NCBI GenBank assembly: GCA_030686995.1 | Contig: CM060696.1 | Span: 113,909,949 to 113,973,948 of the forward strand | Direction: 5' to 3' | DNA from: Artemisia argyi | Taxonomy: Eukaryota; Streptophyta; Magnoliopsida; Asterales; Asteraceae | DNA: 64,000 bases | Shown: one piece after another, positions 22,243-32,627 of the stretch | How positions within the stretch are numbered: position 1 is the first letter of the stretch | Layout: the number at the start of each line of letters is the position of its first letter | Made by a program: the position numbers and the translations under genes | Notes under the pieces: model-generated | What the model was told of the DNA's origin: nothing | The model's input: only the letters and a program-made list of their open reading frames with translations | The model's database searches: none

Positions 22243-22421
22243 GCTACCTTCATTGACTTAAACACACAACTTAACCAAAATCCAGTTACCAACCTCACCT
22301 TCGTCATGAATATACAAATCAAAATTAACTCACTTCCATTGCACTAAACTTTAATTCCTTCAAACCCCACATCCAAAATCACCAATTCATCATTTCCCCC
22401 AATTCAATTTTCAATTAAAAT

Positions 22422-22426
<5 letters not shown>

Positions 22427-22462
<36 letters not shown>
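22427..22462 (+). repeat. Poly-A run inside the LINE 5' UTR
   Basis: About 35 consecutive A lie some 45 bases before the ORF1 ATG. The run is well inside the target duplications, so it belongs to the element and is not the tail of another insertion flanking it. Confidence 0.7.
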
Positions 22463-22463
<1 letters not shown>

Positions 22464-22503
22464 CAAAAATCCTAGCCGCCGTTCAATTCTCTTGCTGGAT
22501 CAG

Positions 22504-24111
22504 ATGGGTATGTCGACACTAGGAGGACAATCAGAATGGAGATGGACGTTCAGATCTGATAGGAACAGAAAACATGGGAATCAAACAGGTAATGCTACCA
22601 ACCCTAATACAAAGGATTTAAAGAACATTGCTACGTCAGTTTATGTTACGAATTTTCCAAAATCTTAGGAGGCTCGAGATCTATGGAAAGCATGTCAGGT
22701 TTTTGGAACGATAGTGGATGTGTATATTGCCAGGAAAATGTCGAAGTTGGGACGTCGATTTGCGTTTGTGAGATTCATTAAGGTTTGCAATGTTGATTCC
22801 TTAATCAGCCGAATGAATGATGCATGGTATGGGACGTATCATCTATTTGCTTCAGTCTCTAGATTTGAACGAAAAACTAAGGTGGAAGAGAAGAGGAAAC
22901 CAGATGTTCATGTACACGCTAATGTTCAAAATAGGACATTTGTGCAGAATGATAACAAGAAATGCTCGTATGCCTCTCTGTTTAAACAACAAAGTAATGT
23001 GAAGATAATGGAGCAGGAGAAAAAGAAAAAGGTTGTGTACCTAGAGCAAAGTGATATGTCTTCTATTACGGATGAAGGTACTATTCTACTCGGAAAAGTT
23101 CGTGAACTCAATCTCATTGAAAACATACAGGTTGTATGTACGAAAGAAGGTTTCCATAATGTGGATGTAAATTATCTTGGAGGATCCTGGGTATGGATGG
23201 ATTTTGATAATCGAAAGGCATGCTTACGTTTCAAACAACATGAGGATATGCAATTTTATTTCACCAAACTGTGCCCATTGACAAAAGATTTTGTGGTTGA
23301 TGATAAAGTGGTGTGGGTACGTATTGAAGGTCTACCTATCATTGCTTGGTCGACACGTGCTTTTAAAAAGATTGCAGAGGAATGGGGGGAAGTCATGTAT
23401 GTGGATGATGAAGGCGGAGCTGTGGGAAGTGGCAGAATATGTATAAAAACTAAAGTGGGATGCAAAGTTGAAGGAGAATTGAAGGTCATGGTAGCAGGGA
23501 GTTGTTATAATGTATGGGTGAAAGAATTGAGCGAATGGATACCAAAAGTGAATAAACCGCAAGAGGAAAGTAAAGGGGATTGGGATACTTCAATGGATGA
23601 CAACCCCATTGAATCCCAGAGCATGGAAGAACAAAATGATGTTGATGACTGTAATTTGCAGGAAGAAGAAATTGATTCGGTAACACCGGTGCAAAATGGG
23701 TTAGTTAGTGATGATGGTGAACCATTAAAAGAGGGTATCGAGGGTAAAGATGATGAGATCAAAGAGCAACAGGGGATTAACAATACTGAGATGCAGAAAG
23801 GTGATTCGGAAGAAACAACTCCGTCAAAACCACCGGGATTTGAAGAAAAAATCACAGGGCAGATGAAAGACGGCCAAGAGAATACGGGAAAAATACAGGG
23901 CGAGTCTAATGAGGTACAAAAATGCTCCTTCTCAGAGAATTCAGTCTATAATCCAGGTGAAGCGAAAACTAGTAGTAATGCAACATCGTTGATTAATGAT
24001 ATGTCTAGATTTATTGAGATTGGATGTGCTTTAGGTTATGATATGAAAGGATGTCAAGCGTCACTTGAAAATCTGATTAATGGTATTGGAGAGATAAATG
24101 CAAATAAATGA
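22504..24111 (+). pseudogene. LINE ORF1 (RNA-binding, DUF4283-like), one stop
   Basis: The ATG at 22504 opens a 535-codon frame with one TAG at 22666-22668. The stop falls in an RRM-like domain (SVYVTNFPKS before it; ARKMSKLGRRFAFVRFIKV after it, with an RNP1-like RRFAFVRF). A DUF4283-like segment follows (VWVRIEGLPIIAWSTRAFKK, WGEVMYVDDEGG, GRICIKTK), then an acidic Gln/Glu-rich tail. ORF1 proteins of plant LINEs bind the element RNA and form the particle that goes to the target. A GTG at 22714 is only the next possible start after the stop; homology upstream of it supports 22504. Confidence 0.85.
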
Positions 24112-27100
24112 ATATTATGTCGTTAAATGCATGTGGTATTGGGGATAAAGTGAAAAGGAGAAGGATTTCTAACATATGTAATATAAATAAGGTGGCGTTT
24201 TTAGGGATCCAGGAGACTCGGCTATCCAAGATTGATATGTGGATGGTGAAACAGTTATGGGGTAATATGTCGTTCGACTTTGCTACTAGTAGTGCTATAG
24301 GATTATCGGGAGGAATTATGTCCATTTGGGATCCGCTGGTTTTCTCGTGTCATAAAATTGCTAGTTATCAAAATGTTCTGGTTGTTCATGGAGAATGGCT
24401 CCTTGACAAATTCAAATGTACTATAATGAATGTGTATGCTCCACAAGATATTGGACAAAAACGATTGTTGTGGACGTTTATATCGGATTATATGTCAGAT
24501 AATGTTGGTAATTATATTCTTCTTGGGGATTATAATGCGGTACGTGATGAGGGGGAACGATGGGGATGCCAATTTTCACGTAGGGAAGCTACTGATTTTA
24601 ACAGGTTTATTGATAGAGCTCGGCTTTTGGAAGTTCCAATGGGGGGGCATGCTTTTACAAGGCTAAGCTTGGATGGTAAAAAGATGAGTAAGCTTGATCG
24701 TTTCTTTATTAGTGAAGGGGTGAGTGCAGTATGTCCAGACCTTTCAGCTAATGTTCTTAATAATTTGGTGTCGGATCATCGACCAATTTTATTAAAACAA
24801 GAGGTTATGGATTATGGTCCAAGAGTTTTCCGGTTCTTTAATTCTTGGATGGATGAAATTGACTTTGAGCATGTGGTAGTATCAGCATGGAATGGAGATG
24901 ATCAGATGGTCCAAGGAGGTGCTGCTATAAAATTCAAAAACAAGTTAAAAAGGCTAAAGGAGAATATTAAATGTTGGTGGCAAGAAACAAAGAATAGAAA
25001 AAATATGGAAAGGCATACTTTGTTAGATGAAATAAAACAGGTTGAAGATCTCTTAGACCAAGGTTTGGCTACTGATGAAGACAGATTTAATCGCTCTCAG
25101 GCAAGGTCAAAATTATATAGCTTGGATTCTAAAGATATTAAAGATTTAGCTCAGAAAGCCAAAATAAAATGGAGTATTGAAGGCGACGAAAACTCAAGGT
25201 ATTTTCATGGAATTATTAATAGTAAGCGAAGATACTTGGCTATTCGGGGTATAAAACGAGAAGGTACTTGGGTCTCGGATCCCAACCAAGTTAAGGAGGT
25301 ATTCTTGAATCATTTCCGGGGTAAATTCTCAAGAATGGAGAATATCACAGTTTCTCAAAGAAGTGCAAGGTTTAAATCTTTATCGGAACAACAATCTAAT
25401 ATGTTGATCGGGCCAATTTCTATGCAGGAATTAAAAGATGCGGTGTGGAGCTGTGGTAATGATAAGGTGCCAGGTCCGGAGGGTTTTACTTTTTCTCTTG
25501 TTAAGAAGTATTGGGAGCTATTCAAAACCGACATACTACAGTTTGTTACCGAATTCTTTGTTACAGGTTTTATTCCTACGGGGTGTAATTCGTCGTTCAT
25601 CACTCTAATTCCTAAAGTGATTAATCCTATGGGTGTGAATGATTATAGGCCTATAAGCCTTATAGGGATTCAGTATAAAATTATAGCAAAAGTTTTGGCT
25701 CTTCGATTAGCAAAGGTGGTTGATTCGATAGTAAGTTTAGAGCAAACTGCTTTTGTGAAGGGTCGTCAAATTTTAGATGGTCCGATGTTGGTGAATGAGG
25801 TCTTAGCTTGGTATAAAAAGAAAAAGAAGCGAGCTATGGTGTTGAAAATTGACTTTGAGAAGGCTTTTGATTCGGTGAGTTGGGAATTTTTGGATAGAAT
25901 GATGGAGTTTATGCATTTTCCGTCTCAGTGGAGGAAATGGATTCGGGCTTCCCTGCATTCAGCAAGAGCATCCATCCTAATAAATGGGAGTCCTAGTGCC
26001 GAGTTCAGGCTACAACGGGGATTACGACAAGGGGATCCGCTATCTCCTTTCCTCTTTATTATAGCTATGGAGGGGTTACATGTGGCTATGGAGGATGCAA
26101 TTGCAGCCAATTTCTTTCAAGGCCTAAAGGTTGGAAGTGACGAGCTGATGATTTCTCATTTGTTCTATGCGGATGATGTTTTATTTATGGGGGAATGGTC
26201 GTCTACGAATATTCATAATCTACTCATAATTCTACATTACTTTTATATGTCTTCGGGATTAAAAATTAATTTGCATAAGTCTAATCTTTATGGCATTGGA
26301 GTAACAGGTAATGAGGTTCAAAGTATGGCGCATCATGTTCGGGTTTGTCACGATAAGCTCCCTTTTGATTACTTGGGGCTTCCTGTTGGTGGTGAAATGT
26401 CTCGAACTAAATCTTGGGAGGGGTTGGTTAACCGGTTTCATAAACGTCTATCTAAATGGAAGGCAAGTACGTTATCAATCGGTGGGAGAGCTATGCTTAT
26501 CAAAACGGTGTTAGGTTCGTTAGGCATATATTATTTTTCTTTGTTTGTGTTGCCAGTTACAGTAGGAAAGGCTATGGAAAGAATTAGAGCTCGGTTTTTT
26601 TGGGGAGGCGGTGATGAGGTTAAAAAAATTCCTTGGGTCAAATGGGAATTGGTTATGGCTTCCTATGAAAACGGAGGCTTAAACATTGGAAGTTTAGAGG
26701 CCTTTAATGTATCTCTATTGCTCAAATGGAGGTGGAGATTTGTAACTAATAGTCATATGTTATGAGTAAGGGTTATAAAGGAAATATATGGTGATGATGG
26801 GGGATTTGATCATCAAGTGAATCGGTGTCCAGGAACCCAACCATGGGCTAGAATTATAAAGCTTCACTCCCGTTTGATGGATAAAGACATTGATATAGGT
26901 GGAAGGCTTACAAAAAGGGTAGGTAATAGGAGTGACACAAGATTCTGGGATGAAAAATGGATTGCTGGTATCGCTTTGTCATCTTTGTATCCTCATCTAT
27001 ACGCTTTGGAAGTAAACCCAGGTTGTACTGTAGCCGATCGGTGGAACAATGGTGTTTGGGATTGGAAGTGGCGTCGAACGATTAGAGGTGGTATTGAACA

Positions 27101-27722
27101 ATGCCAATTTACGGATCTCATGGCTAGTTTAAGTGAGTTTTCGTGTTCAGATGTTCCGGATCGATGGTGCTGGGATCTGGACACGCAAGGTGAGTTCTTG
27201 GTAAAAACTACAAGAATTTGGTTAGATAATTTAATTCTCCCGAGTTATTCACAAGCCACGAGATGGAATGCCTTAGTTCCCAGAAAAGTAAATATTTTGT
27301 TTTGGAGGGTGGCTTTGGATCGCATCCCAATGAGAAGTAAACTATTATCACGAGGGATAGCTGTTTCGGACGTCATGTGTGCGATTTGTGGTAATGAGAT
27401 AGAAGACAGAGATCATGTTTTTAGTAGTTGTGAAGTTGCAGTTTCTACATGGCAAACGGTGTTTCGTTGGTTACATCTGTCTCCGGTCACTATGGGGACT
27501 ATTAACGACACTATGCAATGGGTTGATTCATGTAGAATGCCGGAGAAGAAGAAAAAAGTAATTGAAGCGGTGTGCCTTACGACAGTCTGGATCTTATGGA
27601 AATTCAGGAATGCTTTTATTTTCAAAAATCAAGAGTTGCGCAAAGAGTATATAGTAGACTCCATTAAAGAGTTTACTTTTCTTTGGATTTGTAATCGTCG
27701 GAAAAAAAGTGTGTATAGCTAG
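24108..27722 (+). pseudogene. LINE ORF2: endonuclease, reverse transcriptase, zinc finger; one stop
   Basis: The ATG overlaps the ORF1 stop (ATGA). The apurinic-type endonuclease has SLNACG, catalytic Glu in QETR (residues 35-38), GDYNAV and a C-terminal SDHRPI. The reverse transcriptase holds NDYRPISLI, KIDFEKAFDSVSWEF, GLRQGDPLSPFLF and the catalytic YADD at residues 687-690. In KVPGPEGF the usual PDG is PEG. A TGA at 26763-26765 (codon 886), probably from Trp, precedes the C-terminal zf-RVT region (LVPRKVNILFWRVALDRIP, CAICGNEIEDRDHVFSSC). It would nick DNA and prime cDNA synthesis at the target. Confidence 0.92.
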
Positions 27723-27820
27723 ATAGATTAGCTAAAAAACCCTACTGATAGGATGTAATTTTCTAGCTTCTTGCTAGTTTTTGTTTAATTTTAATTAATG
27801 GCAGCCGTTTCAAAAAAAAA

Positions 27821-27837
27821 GACAGTGGTGTGTATAT
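27821..27837. repeat. Target duplication, right copy, of the LINE
   Basis: Identical to 22226-22242. Confidence 0.95.
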
Positions 27838-27916
27838 ACACATGTAAAGATGGAGGTATGATCACCACGGTGAAAAAAGAAGACACAGTGTAAGACTAGC
27901 AATGTGGAATAACTAA

Positions 27917-28154
27917 GGGTCCGCTTGGTTCAAAGTGGGGAAAGGTAAAGGTAAAGGGAAAGGGAATGCAAAGGATTGAGTGAGGTGGGTAATCAATACC
28001 TTACCCCTCAATTTACTCTATAATGTTGATTACCCACTACGGGGTAATCAATACCTTTGCACACCCCTAACCAAGCACCTAATTTGAGTGAGGTGGGCCC
28101 TTTTGAATTCCTTACCCATTCCCCACCCCCTTAACCCCCTTACCAAGCACCCCC
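27917..28154. mobile_element. Tourist-like (PIF/Harbinger) MITE, 238 bp
   Basis: The ends are imperfect inverted repeats (GGGTCCGCTTGGTTC at the left; GGGGGTGCTTGGTAA reading inward from the right). It is flanked by TAA on both sides (27914-27916 and 28155-28157), the target preference of this superfamily. It has no coding capacity. Internal segments around GGGTAATCAATACCTT are repeated in inverted order. Confidence 0.8.
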
Positions 28155-28157
28155 TAA

Positions 28158-28599
28158 ACCTTGTTCGAAACAAACAAAACACAACAGTAACACAATACTA
28201 CACACATATGACTTCTTTCTTTTCATACAAATTACCGACCTAACCGGAAACAAACAAACACATAAGACCTTTTCATTCCCTATTTTCATAAAGCATCTAT
28301 AGGTTAGGAATATCACATGTTGCTTGTGACAATATAATATGCACAAACACGTACAAAATGCACTAAGGAAGGAATCTGTGACTTATCTGATAGGATATGC
28401 ACTAATTTTATAATTTTAGACCTAGAAAATCAACAAGACTAAGACCAGTTCCACATAACAAGACAAACGTACCAGAAACCTATTATATCTGGCTGCCCCT
28501 TTAAGAATCTTATTGTACCAATAAACATATAAGTCATCAAGATAACAATATAGTAACGGATAATCAAACAATAGCTACATATTATATGTAAAAGAAATC
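28158..28599. other. No gene recognised
   Basis: AT-rich sequence between two MITEs. Minus-strand frames at 28140-28346 and 28439-28648 overlap the MITEs and show no domain. Confidence 0.5.
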
Positions 28600-28607
28600 G
28601 TTTTAAG

Positions 28608-28810
28608 CAGGGACGGAACCAGGGGTGTCCCGGGAGGTCCTGAGACACCCATAAATTTTTGTCTCGTAGTGTTAATTTGGTTATAAAACATCTATTTTTC
28701 TATAAAATTATGCATGTAGTCTTGTTTGATTTCTCATAAATGCACCCGGTGACTTTGTCTTCTGGTTCCGTCTCTGCACCCAGTGACTTTGTCTTCTGGT
28801 TCCGTCTCTG
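28608..28810. mobile_element. hAT-type MITE, 203 bp, with duplicated 3' end
   Basis: Terminal inverted repeats CAGGGACGGAACCAG and CTGGTTCCGTCTCTG match at 14 of 15 positions. An exact 8-bp target duplication GTTTTAAG lies at 28600-28607 and 28811-28818, as for hAT elements. The last 68 bp are a 34-bp tandem duplication (28742-28775 and 28776-28809) that includes the right terminal repeat. Confidence 0.9.
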
Positions 28811-28938
28811 GTTTTAAGGTTAACAATTGTCAGCCAAACATATTATAATAGGACGAAACTTGTACGTTTTATCATGGCTTTATTCAAATATATTTTACTT
28901 ATCTTAAGTTTCATCAATCATGCCCAAAACAGCCCAAC

Positions 28939-28946
28939 TATATAAA
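28939..28946 (+). promoter_or_regulatory. TATA box of the MIR171-like locus
   Basis: TATATAAA followed by GGGATGCAGGACC. Transcription would start near 28970, about 50 nt before the hairpin, as is common for plant MIR genes. Confidence 0.6.
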
Positions 28947-29010
28947 GGGATGCAGGACCACTTCTCTAGGTCACATTTGTGATTGTTAAACAAGCTTGAA
29001 AACAAAGAAA

Positions 29011-29098
29011 CAAGCAGGTGTGATATTCGTGTGGCTCCTCGGTTTGCTTTGCTTTTCTAAGCAGTAGATGAGCCGAACCAATATCACTCTTGCATTTT
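29011..29098 (+). ncRNA. MIR171: MIR171-family precursor hairpin (miR171h-like)
   Basis: The 3' arm holds GAGCCGAACCAATATCAC; the likely 21-nt mature form is at 29069-29089. It keeps the miR171 core GAGCCG--CCAATATC with AA in place of the usual CG, and from memory differs by about two bases from Medicago miR171h. The 5' arm (29017-29037, GTGTGATATTCGTGTGGCTC) pairs with it through a stem with a few mismatches and G-U pairs, closed by a TGCTT...AAGCA inner stem. miR171 guides cleavage of GRAS-family mRNAs; miR171h-type copies target NSP2-like genes linked to root symbiosis. A 5' splice-site-like CCAG|GTATGC follows at 29139/29140. Processing and expression are not shown here. Confidence 0.75.
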
Positions 29099-29253
29099 TC
29101 TTTGCCCAATTTTGAAGATGGCATTGCAGTTGAATCCAGGTATGCAAACTTTATTGTTTATATGATGGAAAATTAAACACATCAAACTGACATCCTCCTT
29201 TGTAACACTTTTATCTACATTTTCTTAAACTAAAATAAGTATGTTGTTTACCT

Positions 29254-29942
29254 CAAGGCTGTTAAAATCGAGATCCTACCCAAGCTTGTTTTTGTCTTTG
29301 CAAGATCAGATTTCGTAAGATCGGATCAAGATCGTAAAATCCCACCAAAGTATCTTATCTTGCTATTAGGCATTGATGGATCATAACATTCTACACTTAA
29401 TTACATATCTATTGGATATCAAACACGAATTTCATAAGATAGCCTAAGAAAAACATAACATTCAAACATCCTAATAATAAAAATAGTGAAATACATTTAA
29501 TCTGTTCAAGCTTTCATAGCTAAATAAACAATTTAGTGAGATAGGAAAAAAAAAGACATGAGTCGTAAACATGCCAAAAATCCAAAACATAAAAAGTTTA
29601 TCTATTTCAAATGTTTCGGTAACTTCATTTCCCACACCCAAATAAAATTTTGATTCTCTTTTAGAGTATTCATTAAGGTTTTGTATGGTAGAAAAATATA
29701 CATCTTGTAAAGACTTTAGAACCAAAATATAATAATATAGAGTCATATAATAGCAAGGAAGGAATAAGGTTTTGACATAAAATAATAAGATAACTCATCA
29801 AATTGGTAAGATCGGATCTAGAGCCGATCCTACGATCTTATGTGCAATTGTACAACACATACGATCCTGGAATGATCTTGGAAGTTTTTTGTTGGTAGGA
29901 TCGTACGATCCTACAATCTAACTCGCGATCTTAACAGCCTTG
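29254..29942. mobile_element. Non-autonomous hAT-like element, 689 bp
   Basis: It begins CAAGGCTGTTAA and ends TTAACAGCCTTG (perfect 12-bp inverted ends). An exact 8-bp target duplication GTTTACCT lies at 29246-29253 and 29943-29950. Subterminal regions are rich in GATC-containing motifs such as AGGATCGTACGATCCT. No transposase is present; a 91-codon minus-strand frame at 29471-29746 has no domain. It sits about 110 bp after the putative first exon of the MIR171-like transcript. Confidence 0.9.
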
Positions 29943-29950
29943 GTTTACCT

Positions 29951-30165
29951 ATATGATGACTACTTGAATAGCGTCTCAATCTTGTTGATGAGACAAGATT
30001 CTAGAAAGTCAAACATATAACTTTTTTGATACATAAGAGAATGTGATATGAGAGTCAAACATGCAACTGCTAACTTGTTTTGCTTGATTGAGTTGGTTAC
30101 ATAAATCTAAGGTGAACGGCGTGTAAGGTTTTTGCCCAGAACACCACCCCCTTATCCCTTTTGCC

Positions 30166-30211
<46 letters not shown>

Positions 30212-31063
30212 TGGATGTGTTCTTTTAATTTATAAAAAATGGGGAAAGTTGAATGGAGGAGATAATGGGTGTTGCAATGGTTTTATTGAAATGAGAAGAT
30301 GATGAGACATGAGCAAATAGTATTACCACACCCTCACTCTACAAATGTGTTAACTAGGAGTCTGGTTACCACTATACAGTTCAAGTGTTTAACTACTTGT
30401 GCATTCAAAGACAATCCCAAAATTTAGGTGCAAACAAAATTTGACAACAATAATCCCCAAATAGGAGATAAGATTGCTATATATCCAAAGACTATTTCTA
30501 CATGATGAGCATATAATGGAACGCAAATAACATTCCACTTAACTAGTGTTTAACCAAACTTGAAACTTCATTTAACATCACAATTTTATAGTTCAGCACA
30601 GACTTGTAGATGACTAACAATCAAACGTTAATCAGCTGGTTTGGCCGAATTTAAGTTTAAGACAATGTTCAACACAAACTCATCGGTTTACTTAAATCGA
30701 GTTTAACCACTAATTTACGTGCCTCAAATAACCACATTGCACTATAAGAAACTTTTATGTATCATATAGAGTTGTAATGTAATAGATATTGTGGGTCTTG
30801 AAGATGAAACATAAGTAGTTTTGATCATGTCTTTGCACCTGTGGGTCAAGGACCAATTCAGTCGAGCTACATTCAATCAAAGCTTTTTTGCCCTAGCACT
30901 AATGACTCTTTTTGGAAAGAAAGGAATGCAGGGAACAAGTCTTTTCATTCCACTGGTTCTTGAAAACTCTCAATCCCCCCTTCTCCTATATTGATTCTCC
31001 CTCTCGCAAACTAAGTGGCAGACCCAACGCAACTGACAGATAAGCTGACGCATCTCGTTTTCC
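29951..31063. other. No gene recognised; A run at 30167-30209
   Basis: AT-rich sequence without a supported frame. A run of about 40 A follows CCTTTTGCCGC, which may be the tail of an old retroposed copy whose body I could not identify. Confidence 0.45.
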
Positions 31064-31490
31064 ATAAAAGATCGAGCTTGATTGGCTCGTTTGTTAACCC
31101 ACGCCTGAGCTCTAAAACTCGTTTACAATTACAAAATTTGATCTAAAGCTCAAACATATGTTTATGAAACTTATGATAAACAATATTTTGCACTAAAAAT
31201 GCAAGAGTGTACTATACTCATACTTATATTTTTTATACTTTCAAGTAAGATGTAATTTTCATATGGAAAAGGGAAATAGGTCTTATTTTTATAGTGCCCC
31301 ATCACTCTCCATTTTTCTTACTTGAAAGTATAAAAAATATAAGTATCTCCTGCATTTTTAATGCAAAATAGTGTTTATCATGAGTTTCATAAACATTAGT
31401 TTGAGCTTTAGAACAAATTTTGTAATTGTAAACGAGTTTTCGAGCTGAAGCATGGGTTAACAAACGAGCCAATCAAGCTTGATCTTTCAT
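31064..31490. repeat. Large foldback (inverted repeat), arms about 185 bp
   Basis: The arm at about 31064-31250 (GAGCTTGATTGGCTCGTTTG, TTTACAATTACAAAATTTG) returns as its reverse complement at about 31316-31490, with a spacer of about 65 bp. Similarity is high, with scattered mismatches. The transcript would form a long hairpin. Confidence 0.85.
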
Positions 31491-31562
31491 ACGAGCATCT
31501 TAATCTTGAAAACAAGTTTATTGTAGAATTACAAAAATAAATAAATAAATAACAATAACAAT

Positions 31563-31604
<42 letters not shown>

Positions 31605-31719
31605 AACAATAAAAATAAAAATAACAATAATAATAAATGAGCTTTGACCTCGAGCCGACTAGTTATTAAACGAGCCTAGCTTGTTCAGGCATAACTCGAC
31701 TCGGCTCATTAACACCCTA
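31491..31719. mobile_element. Probable terminus of a hAT-family element, with (AAC)n microsatellite
   Basis: The right end reads CTCGACTCGGCTCATTAACA then CCCTA, close to the 51057-54739 hAT terminus CTCGACTCGTTAACACCCCT. An AAC/AAT microsatellite lies at about 31535-31640. The left end of this copy was not found; the foldback may be part of it. Confidence 0.45.
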
Positions 31720-32627
31720 CTCCAAAGGACAAATCAAATAACACCTAAATTCCTGTGGTCCCACAAATGATGGGAATTTTAATGCGCAACAGAAACAAAT
31801 AGGCAAATAAAGAAATTAAAAGTTGATTACAAGTAGATACTGAGAAGATGAAACAATGAATCTCTAGCAAAACAATGAGCAAACTGAGCAGACATGACGA
31901 AGACGATGATCTGTGAGCTTGCTTTCGCATTCAGATTCATTGTGGTATTGACGATTTGGGGTTCCTTTATAAATCCGTTTCCGTTCAATAACTAGTCGGA
32001 CGGTCGGACCTACCATAGTTTAGCAACAAATTTACTCATTGGCCTCATTATTTATTTTCCATAACCCAAAGGGACCCCTTTTGGAAAAGCTCAGGTTAAC
32101 CTGTTGGTTGTAGTACCTAAAATAGAGTATAGACTATAGACATAGCCAAAATCTAACCCTCACAATATAATCAGAAAACAATTTTTAAAATAAAAAAGCT
32201 AAACTCCAAATAAGCAAGACTACAAATTCCCAAGATAATTAGTTGCATCATTCATAAGTAAAATTCACGACACAAAAGCCTAATCTGAAATGAAGAAAAC
32301 CTTCAATGTAAATAAAACATAATTAAACATTGCTCTCAGGCTCGAAACGAAATTTAGTGGAGTATGATAAAGCTTTGAATGTTTTCAACGTCACTCGAAA
32401 ATCGTAATCCACCTGATTCATCTCGTCCTAAGGAAATTGGAAAAGCGCAACATCGTAACCCACCCGATTTTGATATGTTATATTCGAAACGCGTAAATCC
32501 TACATAGAAGCGCCGTGCCACAATTTAGCGTTAATTCAGATTTTATTCGAGTACACCAGACGTTTATTAATAGCAAATGTTTGAGCGCATGGGTATGTAT
32601 ATATAGAGCTTTCATCACCTGAAAAAG
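31720..32627. other. 3' flank of the NSR-like gene
   Basis: No coding signal. The 3' UTR of the minus-strand gene at 32628 should lie here, but I cannot fix its end. Confidence 0.4.

Larger units (their letters stand above)
22243..27820 (+). mobile_element. Full-length L1-type LINE (5.58 kb)
   Basis: It is bounded by a perfect 17-bp target duplication (22226-22242 and 27821-27837) and ends in a short A tail (27812-27820). Order: 5' UTR with a long A run, ORF1, ORF2 overlapping ORF1 by four bases, and a roughly 90-bp 3' UTR. Each ORF carries a single stop, so it is nearly intact and must be fairly recent. The protein wording is that of plant L1-clade LINEs. Confidence 0.95.

Noticed and set aside
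29471..29746. 91-codon minus-strand frame inside the hAT-like element as a transposase remnant
   Set aside because: AT-rich with no BED finger or hAT dimerisation motif.
31745..31930. 61-codon minus-strand hydrophobic frame as a small membrane protein gene
   Set aside because: It lies in the 3' flank of the NSR-like gene and lacks promoter or conservation evidence.
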